Assembly: GCA_027972325.1 (NCBI GenBank)
Contig: JAPMOS010000005.1
Coordinates: 1 to 64,000, forward strand
Direction of reading: 5' to 3'
From: Paratrimastix pyriformis
Taxonomy: Eukaryota; Preaxostyla; Paratrimastigidae
DNA: 64,000 bases
The position numbers and the translations under genes are program-made. A model generated the notes under the pieces. That model was given only the letters and a program-made list of their open reading frames with translations. It was not told the origin of the DNA and made no database searches. Shown here in pieces: positions 56,101-64,000 of the stretch; position 1 is the first letter of the stretch, and the number at the start of each line of letters is the position of its first letter.

Positions 56101-58866
56101 CCCCACCCGCAGGCCCCGGCCCACCCGCAGCCCCCGCGGCACCCGGCGGGCCCCGAGGAGAGCGACGAGGACGGGCGCAGCACCGCCAGCAGCCGGACCC
56201 ACACCAGCGCGGCCCCCTCGGCGTCCATCTCGGCCGCACCCGGGGCCGCGGCCCTCCCGGGGGCCCTCCGCGCCCCCTCCCAGGCGGCCCCCTCCCTGGG
56301 CGGCTCCGTCGCTGGCCTGCCGGCCCTCGGCCTCGGTCCGCACCCACGCCCACACCCAGGGCACGCCCAGCCCCCCCGTCCCGCTCGGTCGTCCTGACGC
56401 GGTCTCTCGGCTCGGGCTGTGGGCTGGGCGGGTTGGCCATGGGGCGGGGCTGCAGGGCCGGGGATGCAGCCGCCCAGCGTGTCGCCCGTGGACCTGATGC
56501 GGACGGCCGTGGGCAAGATGGAGGCGGGCACCCTCAGGCCCGCCCTGCAGGAGCTCAACCTCGCCATCCGGCTCCTCGTCCAGCTGCCCGGTCCGCGCCA
56601 CCGCCCCCGCCCCCGCCCCCGCCCCCGCCCCCGCCACCACCGCCCCCACCGCCCCACCGCCCCCACCGCCCCCACCGCCCCCACCGCCCCCACCGCCCCC
56701 ACCGCCCCACCGCCCCCCCCCGCACGCATCCACTCGCACTCGCTCGCTCACTCGCACACGATCACTCGCCCGCTCGCACCTCGCATCAGCCAGGCGCTGC
56801 CCAACGACGGGGCGGCTGTGCCGCTGGATGCGGAGACCCAGGGCCGGGTGCGGATCTGCGTGGCCTACAAGGAGGCCCTCCACATGCAGCTGGCCATGCA
56901 GAAGATGGAGCAGACCGTCCCGCCCCCAGACGCCCTCGTCCGCCCCTGCCCCCCTTGCCCACCCGCCCGCTGACCTGCCCCCTCGCCCCCGCCCCTGTCC
57001 GGCCGCGTACACCAACCACGGATGGGGGGTGCCGGCCACGTGGGATGTGGGATGTGGGATGTGGGATGTGGGATGGGATGGCGGGGGCGCAGGTTCCGCG
57101 GGTTGCGCTGCTGTCGAAGCTGCTGACCCACCTGCCCGTGCGGGGCCCGCACAGGCTGCTCTTCAGCCGGGACGCCATAAGGCGCAACATCGCCGCCGCA
57201 AACTACGGGGTCGCGCACAGGCTCGCCCAGGTCCGCCCCGCTCGCCCCTTCGCCTTCCCATTGCCCTCCATTCATTCCCCTTGCCCTCCACCTTGCCCTC
57301 CATCCTCCTTGCCCTCCATTCCCCATCGGGAAAGCGCCTCACAAACCCCTCTGTTCTGTTCCGTTGGCCTTGGGGTCTGCTGCTCTGGGGCGGTCTGGGG
57401 CGGGTCGGGTCAGCTGCTGCTTGCCGAGGCGCCCGGCCAGCTGGGGGTGCCGCCCGAACTGCAGCCCCAGCTGATGGCCCAGCTCAAGCAGGTCCCTGCT
57501 GCCCCCAGCCCCTCCAGCCCCCCAGACCCCCAGACCCCCAGTCCCCCAGTCCCCCTTCCTGCCGCCCGCCCCTGGCCGGCCCCGCTGACTGAGGGCTTTC
57601 CTTGCCCACGCCACTCCCTGGCTGGGGCGGCCCGCGTGCCGTGGGGTGGGGTTGGTGCAGGTGCTGGACATCTGCAAGGCGCGCAGCGGGGGCACCCTGC
57701 GCAACGCGGCCGTGCTGCCGGCCTACCGGTGCGCCATCTGCAAGCAGGGCGCCATCAGCCCGGGCCTCCACCAGGGCTGCCCCGTCTGCCGGGCGCCCCT
57801 CTGGTTCTGCTTCCAGGTCCGCCTGCCCGCCCCCCATGCCACCCATGCCACCCATGCCACCCATGCCACCCATGCCACACATGCCACCCATGCCACACAT
57901 GCCACACATGCCACCCATGCCACACATGCCACCCATGCCACCCATGCCACACATGCCACACATGCCACCCATGCCACCCATGCCACCCATGCCACACATG
58001 CCACACATGCCACCCATGCCACACATGCCACCCATGCCACCCATGCCACACATGCCACACATGCCACCCATGCCACACATGCCACACATGCCACACATGC
58101 CACACATGCCACACATGCCACACATGCCACACATGCCACACATGCCACACATGCCACCCATGCCACACATGCCACACATGCCACCCATGCCACACATGCC
58201 ACACATGCCACCCATGCCACACATGCCACACATGCCACACATGCCACACATGCCACACATGCCACCCATGCCACACATGCCACCCATGCCACCCATGCCA
58301 CACATGCCACACATGCCACCCATGCCACACATGCCACACATGCCATGCCACCTTGTTGGCCCGCGCCCCTCTGGTTCTGCTTCCAGGTCCGCCACGCGCC
58401 CCGTCCTGCCACCTTGTTGGCTGGCAGCCCGGGCCGTTGGCGTGGGGCCCCTCGGGATTCTCGGCCAGGGGTTCCGCCACGCCCCTCACACTCACACTCA
58501 CACTCGCCCTTCCCGCCACGCGCCCTGCAGAGCTTCTCGCTGATCAAGGGGGCGGCCCACAGCCGGTGCCCGCTGTGCGAGGCTGTCTTCTCGCCCGAGG
58601 CGCGGCCCGCCGGGACGCCCTGCCCCATGTGCACCTGGCCCCGCCTGGCGGCCCGCACCCTCGACGAGCTGGTCGCCCGCTACCCCGCGCCCCCCGCCGC
58701 CGCAGTCCCCCAGCCGCCGCAGCCCCATCCCCAGCAGGACCCCGCGTCCTTGCAACAGCCCCCTCCCCAGCAGCAGCAGCAGCAACAACAACAACAACAA
58801 CAGCAACCCCCACAGACGCAGCCCTTGCCACAGCAGCAGCCCTCAGCACCCACCCCCAATGCATAA
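48071..58866 (+). CDS. TSET complex subunit TWD40-2 (TTRAY-type)
   Basis: Start ATG 48071 (MNFTEHHKLDPSL), stop TAA 58864, with more than fifteen exons. The N-terminal half is a beta-propeller (ATCSQDGRIRLWETDAHTLV, SLLVSVDAAGRCACW). The middle matches plant TWD40-2 closely in order: GAVVTTHRVLLVDEGLAVLA, PFFLSALWVGAALLYTT, VLLAALNDRLLVAS, GLLQPLLQGF and PKGPYLSGW. The C-terminal solenoid has RICVAYKEALHMQLAMQ, LLSKLLTHLPVRGPHRLLF and RRNIAAANYGVAHRLAQ, and the protein ends with zinc-ribbon-like CxxC pairs (RCAICKQG, CPVCRAP, CPLCEAVF, CPMC) and a Gln run. TSET is an adaptor-like complex acting at the plasma membrane. It is patchily kept in plants, amoebozoans and other protists and lost from animals and fungi. 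Introns mostly begin GTCCGC or GTCTGC and hold many repeats; one near 53581-54300 is about 720 nt. Confidence 0.82.
49019..49095. repeat. GGCAT / GGCAC pentamer array in a TWD40-2 intron
   Basis: About 14 copies of GGCAT with GGCAC and CGCAT variants, in the intron after TLVATLDG and before EAAPLPNEKK. A second CCGTG pentamer array sits at about 55319-55350. Confidence 0.8.
49690..49970. repeat. CACCTGGCCCCTCC minisatellite in a TWD40-2 intron
   Basis: Roughly 18 copies of a 13-18-bp unit (CACCTGGCCCCTCC with CTCTCC and CCTCCC variants) inside the intron after YEGFRK. Confidence 0.8.
51060..51205. repeat. (CA)n microsatellites
   Basis: Two CA runs (51064-51088 and 51170-51204) in one intron of TWD40-2. 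A third at 50180-50195 follows a C run in another intron. Confidence 0.8.
57793..57823 (+). repeat. 31-bp exon end plus donor, duplicated at 58363-58393
   Basis: The last 24 bp of the exon encoding APLWFCFQ plus the GTCCGCC donor recur exactly at 58363-58393, on the far side of the intronic minisatellite. The copy recreates a full 5' splice site preceded by the same coding bases. Confidence 0.85.
57832..58345. repeat. ATGCCACAC / ATGCCACCC 9-bp minisatellite in a TWD40-2 intron
   Basis: About 57 units of a 9-mer with two forms, ATGCCACAC and ATGCCACCC, mixed irregularly with a pure ACAC block near 58073-58150. It lies between the exons ending FCFQ and beginning SFSLIKG, so all frames through it (Thr-His-Ala and others) are non-coding. 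Confidence 0.9.
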
Positions 58867-59222
58867 TAACCTTCGCTCCCCCTTCCCCCCTTCCCCTCCT
58901 GTACTCTTTGGTCTCGTTTGCGAATCGCGGCTTGCCCCACATCATCATCATTGTCGTCATCACCATCATCCCCGAAGCGAGGGGCTGGCGGGGCTGGCTG
59001 CGACTGGTGGGTGCGGGGGTCTGCTGTTCGCTCCCTCTGTTCGGCCGTTCGCACACATCACCGAACGGGGAAGCGCTGTGCAACTGTGCAGAAGGGGCGC
59101 CCGTCGTCCTGCAGCCGAGGGCCGGAGCGGCACGGCGGGTGGCCCTGAGAGGAGAGGAGAGGAGGCGAGCATGGCATGGCCCCACCCCTTAGAGGAGGCG
59201 CCAGAGGAACAGCATGGCATCT
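58867..59222. other. Convergent intergenic region
   Basis: Between the TWD40-2 stop and the USP5 stop. AATAAC follows the TWD40-2 stop directly. A tandem duplication of about 33 bp (TTAGAGGAGGCGCCAGAGGA at 59191 and 59223) overlaps the end of USP5, so the second copy carries its stop codon. No gene is seen. Confidence 0.55.
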
Positions 59223-62022
59223 TTAGAGGAGGCGCCAGAGGAGCATGTAGGCGTGGCCGAAGGGCGGCTCGGGGGCTGCGGCCACCTTCTGGTCGTTGAA
59301 GAGCACCCAGCGCCCGTCGGCCGTCCGCAGGTGGCACACGTAGTGGCCGCTGGTGGGGGTGGCCCCGCGGTGGGTCACGAAGCCCACCAACTCGTACCGC
59401 GTCCGGGCCGGGCCCGCAGCCGCCTCTGCCCAGGCGAGCGCGCAGGGTGAGCGACCATGCAAGGGCGAAGGGCAAACGAAGGGCGCCCTCCCCCCCGAGC
59501 ATAAAGGCGCAGACGCAGGGGACCCGGGACCCGGGAGCGGGGGGTGGGGGCCGCGCACGGACCGGGCTGGGCGGGGGCCGCGGGCGGGGCCGGGGCCGCG
59601 GGTGCGGGCGCAGGAGCCTCGTCGTCGGGGGTGTCCATGTGGGAGAAGATCCACTCGATGGCACGCTCGACGTTGCCGCCCGTCTCGCGGAGGGCCCGCT
59701 CGGCCCGGGGCCGGGGGAAGTCCATGCTCATCAGCTGCGCCACGGCCTCCGGGTCCACCGGCGCCGCCTCGGCAGGCCCGCCCGCAGGGGCAGCAGGGGC
59801 CTCTGACGGGGCGGGGCGGGTGAGGTCGCAGGACGGGGGTGGAGGGATGAGGGCACGGGAACCCTGTGTCTGTGTGGCTGTGGCCTGTTGCTGCGTCTGT
59901 GTCTGTGTGGTTGTGGCTGTGGCTGTGGCCTGTTGCGTCTGTGTGGCTGTGGCTGTGGCTGTGGCTGTGGCTGTGGCTGTGGCTGTGGCTGTGGCTGTGG
60001 CTGTGGCTGTGGCTGGACGTGCGGGGGGGCGGACCGTCCTCGGGGTGGGAGAAGATCCACTCGACTGCCGCCTCGACGTTGCCGCCCGCGGCGCGGAGGG
60101 CCCGGATGCAGCGGGCCCGGGGCAGCCCCTGGGACTCGAGCAGGGTCAGCCCCATCGGGTCCAGGTCCGCACCATCGTCCACAGGCGGGGCCGCAGCCGC
60201 CCCGCCACCCGGCTGCTGCTGGGCGGCCTCGGGGGCGGCCATGTAGGGGGCCAGGTCGACCTCCCGCGGCACATCCAGGGCCGCGTCTGCCCCCGACCAG
60301 CAGCCGCGCGACCGACCCGAGCGACCGACCAGAGCGCCCGACCCATCAGCAGCTGCTGGGGCCGCGGGGGCGGGGCACCGAACAGCGGGCTGGCGAGGAG
60401 CGCGGCAGGGGCGAGGGCGGACCGAGCTTGCGGGGGACGTAGTCGACCAGCACCTGCCGCTCGATCTGCATCACCAGCAGCTCCGGGCACCGGGCCACCC
60501 CCACCGTCCTGCCCCCCAGCCGCCACCCCCACGATGAGCCCGAGAGAGACGATGGGGGGCGGGGCGGCTCGACGAGGGCGGAAGGAGGGATGGGCGAGCG
60601 GACTTGGTGGCCTTGGGGTGGCCGCACTTGGGGCAGCGCACCTCGAGCTCCTCGGGGGCCGTGATGGCGCCCAGGAAGCGGGCCAGGGGCACTGCAACCC
60701 GGGGGGGGGGGGGGGGGGGGGGGGGGGGTCAGTGAGCCGGGTGCGGGTCAGGCAGTGGGCAGTGGGCCTGCGGGGCGAGGCCGAGGCGGACCGGGCGGCA
60801 GGGTGGGCGCCTCGGCGGCGGCCCGCTGGCTCTCGGACTTGGCGGGGCCCGAGGGCGAGGGCTCAAGCGGGGGCAGCCCGGCCGCCTGCACAAGAAAAGA
60901 GGACGTGACCATCCGAGTGACCATCCGAGTGACCATCCGAGTGACCATCCGAGTGACCATCCGAGTGACGCCCACGGGGCCCTCCCTGGCCCGGGGGAGA
61001 GGAGAGCCAGGGGCGGAGGGGCGGGGGAGACGGACGGCGCGCCGCTCGGCCTCTGCCTTTTCCTGCTCGCGGCGCTGCTTGCGCTCGGCCGCCTCGGCGT
61101 CGCGGCGCACCTGGTCGGCAACCTGCCGCCCCAGTCCGCCCGCAGCAGCCCGCGACGCCAGCACCACAACGCCAACACGATGAGGTTAGGGGCTCCAGGG
61201 GCATGGGTACCGGGGGCCTGGGCATGGGCACCGGGGGCGGGGGAGGCGGGCGGACGAGGGCGTCGATGACGGGCCGCTCGAGGCTGTTCAGGGAGACGGT
61301 CAGGTCGGTGGCCTGGATGGGCTGCGTCCGGGCGTCGTGGCACCGCGCACACTGTGGAGCGGCCACACAGCGGAGCGGTCACACCAGAGGGGGAGAAAGG
61401 CAGATGAGCAGAATGGGCGGCGGTGGGCCATATGCGGGGGGCCATATGCGGGGGGCCATATGCGGGGGGGGGGGGGGGGGGGGGGGGGGGGATGTGCGGG
61501 GGGCAATGTGCAGGCCTCGATGCGCTGGGTGAGGGCGAAGCGGTATGGGCCCGTGGGGTCGGGGCCCAGGCCGCGCTCGGCCCGCTGGAGGTGGGTCATC
61601 AGGTGCTGGTAGAAGGCGTGCGCGTCCTGCTGGTCCATCGTGCGGAACTCGGGGTGGCTCCCGCAGACGAGGTGCTTCCACATGCGGGGCGAGATGCCGC
61701 GCATCCGCTCGAAGGCGTCCACCCGGGCCTTCTTGCCCTCGCCCCCGGGGCTGCCCGCCTCGCCCGGGGCGGGGCCGGTCGGGGCCTGCGGCCCGAGTAG
61801 AGGCCGGCCATGAGCTTGCCCATCTGGCAGGGCCAGCACCGGGCCGGGCTGGCCGAGGTGCACTGGTCCGTGTGGGCCGCAATGGCTGCCGGCGTGTACC
61901 TGCACGGGTCGCCGGCCGCCCCACCCCCACCCACCCGCCAGGCGTGCCGTCAGGCCGGGAGCCCCAGGGCAGGCCGGGAACCCCAGGGCAGGCCGGGAGC
62001 CCCAGGGCAGGGCAGGCAGGGC

Positions 62023-62054
<32 letters not shown>

Positions 62055-63945
62055 GGGTGCGGACCGCTGCTGGAGGGGCGGCTGAGCGCAGAGGAGCTGC
62101 AGGACGGAGTTCATGTAGCACCTGCAGGCCCCGTCCAACGCACGGGTGGCGACGTGACAGAGACGATGAGAGCAGTCCCGAAGCGAAGGCGGCAGGAAGA
62201 TGAGGGCGGCGGGCGAGAGGGGGCAGAGATGAAGTGGGATGAGGCGGGGCGAGGTGGCGGGGCGAGGTGGGCAGGGCGGACGTGTTGCCCAGGTTGACCA
62301 GGCCCGTGTGGCCGGGGCCGTAGAGCGGCTCGAGCCGCTGGCCGCCCTCGAGGACCGAGTCGCTGATGAGCAGGTTCAGGTTCTGCTCCAGCTCCTGCGC
62401 CCCCCAAAGTTGTGCCGTGCCCAGCGAAGGGATGGGTGCGGGTCGAAGGGGACGAGCTGCGGGCAGGGGCGGCGGGGCAGGGGCGGCGGGGCAGGGGCGG
62501 CGGGGCAGGGGCGGGCAGGGGCGGCGGGGCAGGGGGCGGACCATCTCGGCGATGGAGGCCTCCGTCTTGCGCTGGGTCTGGACGTTGATCCCGCACCGAG
62601 CCAGGTGGGCCCCCAGGGCCGGGTCGACGACGAGCTGGTCGCAGGCGTAGCAGTTCACATCTGCGGTCAGCCCGCGGGGGATGCGTCCCGTGAGCCCCCC
62701 ACCCTGGCACAGCCCGAGGGAAGGCGGGCGAGGCGGGCAGGGACAGAGGGAAGGGTGGTGGGAGGGTGGGATGATGGAGGCCGAGCGGACCGGCGTGGCC
62801 GTCGGGGGTGATGGTGCCCAGCTTGACCACCAGCGGGTGGCCCATCTGGCGGAAGTGCTCCACCGCGTGCTCGTTGCCGCCCGTTCCGTCGTAGTTCCGC
62901 CGCCCGCACCTGCAGCAAAACAGCCGCCAGACATGAGGAGCCGTGCGACCGAGCGGCACGGCGGGTGCGGGGAAAGGCGGGCCGGGGCGGACCCGAGATG
63001 GCCGCAGGTGAGGCACAGCCAGAGGTTCTGGTTCAGCTCGCACTCCCCGCAGTGGCTCAGGGCTGCGCCCGCACCCAGCGCCAAGCACCGACGGGGTGAA
63101 TGAGCACGGTGCGGGAGCGCAGTGGGACGGTGGGGGGCGAGGGCGAGGGCGAGGGCGAAGGGGCGCGGCACTGACCCTGGGCGGGCAGGGCCTGCAGATC
63201 GGCCAGCTGCACGAGGCCGGTCGAGTGGCGGCACGGGACCACCTGAGCTTCCCAGCTGGCCACGGCCTGCTTGGTGGTCTCGCTCTGGGCATCCAGCACC
63301 GCCTTGGCCACGACCTCCAGCTGCGGCGGAATATACAAAGGCTGGAACCCGGGCGGACGGACCTCGGGTGTCGAGGGAAGGGGAACAGCCTCACCTGGAC
63401 GGCAGGAGAAGCATTGCATCTGATGGTGAACCACAAGTTCGGTCATATCGTCCGAAAAACCTCCCGGGAGCCCAATAGCAACCCGGTTGGGGGCGCCCTG
63501 ATCCTGTGGCGGCGCATATCGTGAGGAAGGAAGGAGAAGCCAGAGCAACTGTCGACCTTTTTGGGAACGTGCTCGTGGTGAATGTTGAGGAAAACGGCAT
63601 GGTTGCGCTTGTGGGCGTGAAGAATAGCATGTTGCTTGCAGAAACAGTTGAAACATGACATGCACACGTTGATTCCCTCGGGAGAATCCTAGGATCAGAA
63701 TGGAAAGTGTATGATCCAAAAAAAAGCATCTGCGAACCGGATTCTCGTAGCAAAGGACGCACTCGTCTTTGTAGACCGGAGTTCCCTCGAAAGGAGGCAG
63801 CAAATGATGTGCATGTGAGCAAGAAACTGATGCCATCGAGTAGACTGAAAAAACCAAATAGATGATGAGCGGATGGCGACAGGAGAGTGGCGGCGCAGAC
63901 AGCGAATATAGCTGGCAACCCCGGGAGATGGTTCTCATCCGGCAA
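59223..63945 (-). CDS. USP5: Ubiquitin carboxyl-terminal hydrolase 5 (isopeptidase T)
   Basis: Reads from the right edge to TAA 59223. Order: N-terminal cryptic zinc finger ([26 protein letters not shown]); [17 protein letters not shown]; a UBP zinc finger ([33 protein letters not shown]); the catalytic Cys box, where a GTCCGC intron splits [27 protein letters not shown]; two UBA domains ending [11 protein letters not shown] and [12 protein letters not shown]; and the catalytic His box [10 protein letters not shown] with [11 protein letters not shown]. This is the USP5/13 layout, an enzyme that recycles unanchored polyubiquitin. The catalytic Cys and His are present. The 5' end is unresolved: the first exon read ([15 protein letters not shown], about 63945) has no ATG in frame, so the start is either outside the window or an alternative ATG at 63938. 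At least twelve exons. Confidence 0.93.
59935..60012. repeat. (GGCTGT)n hexamer in a USP5 intron
   Basis: About 12 GGCTGT units in the intron between the two UBA exons, just downstream (minus strand) of a GTCCGC donor after EDG. The Ser-His frame across it is not coding. Confidence 0.8.
60905..60968. repeat. 12-bp minisatellite GACCATCCGAGT in a USP5 intron
   Basis: Five perfect copies of GACCATCCGAGT plus a partial copy, in a USP5 intron flanked by exon sequence on both sides. Confidence 0.85.
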
Positions 63946-64000
63946 TGAGCTTCCGGCTCAACTCCCTGCAGTCACCCAAGGGAAAATGATTCCCCTATTC

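Noticed and set aside
57646-58866. Long Thr-His-Ala, Cys-His-Pro or Met-Pro-His repeat proteins
   Set aside because: All six frames are open because the 9-bp minisatellite has no stops. Conserved TWD40-2 exons on both sides and a GTCCGCC donor show that it is intronic.
59935-60080. Ser-His repeat extending the first UBA domain of USP5
   Set aside because: The repeat begins after a GTCCGCC donor directly following WIFSHPEDG, and the next USP5 exon resumes beyond it; best read as an intron.

Overview
The window is one chromosome end of an intron-rich, very GC-rich unicellular eukaryote. Bases 1-230 are pure CCCTAA telomere (TTAGGG type). Next come two tandem subtelomeric arrays (to 1740), a tRNA-like relic, and from about 3 kb inward a densely packed set of spliced genes on both strands. 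Introns are mostly 30-100 nt and many start GTCCG or GTCTG instead of GTRAGT, so most genes are recovered only by joining short exons in different frames. All exon joins here were done by eye from reading frame, splice dinucleotides and family conservation. No lineage can be named from the window. A ciliary protein (CFAP96 family) implies a flagellated stage, and a TSET complex subunit (TWD40-2/TTRAY) argues against animals and fungi, which lost TSET.

Layout, telomere inward. 3263-5913 (-): unrecognised Pro/Gln-rich protein, 3' end unresolved. 6192-6870 (-): CCHC zinc-knuckle/SR protein like SREK1IP1. 7352-10333 (-): POLA2. 10371-11652: gene-free segment bounded by 45-bp inverted repeats. 12048-12833 (-): secreted Frizzled-like Cys-rich protein with a GPI-type tail, whose ATG overlaps that of a BET1-like SNARE (12832-13301, +). 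13588-14893 (-): CFAP96, preceded at 4 nt by a 65-aa ORF (14898-15127). 15298-18090 (+): elongin-C/BTB + F-box-like + LRR + DUSP protein. 18278-20082 (+): calponin-homology domain followed in frame by ribosomal protein L7. 20307-31432 (-): giant PHD-finger protein with a C-terminal EVE domain. 31470-34143 (+): WD40 protein, perhaps EED/ESC-like. 34307-35760 (-): bacterial-type ATP-grasp enzyme. 35826-36877 (+): USB1. 37013-39217 (+): MFSD1-like transporter. 39664-45482 (-): coiled-coil protein. 45577-47877 (+): folylpolyglutamate synthase. 48071-58866 (+): TSET subunit TWD40-2. 59223-63945 (-): USP5/isopeptidase T, running to the window edge.

Themes. The genes are mostly housekeeping and chromatin/ubiquitin functions rather than a subtelomeric contingency family. 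Several divergent pairs share promoters of under 100 bp. Introns hold micro- and minisatellites, and long homopolymer C runs lie on the sense strand. The most unusual items are the non-consensus 5' splice sites, the BTB-F-box-LRR-DUSP fusion, the PHD-EVE giant with repeated SUMO-interaction-like motifs, and the apparent CH-L7 read-through.
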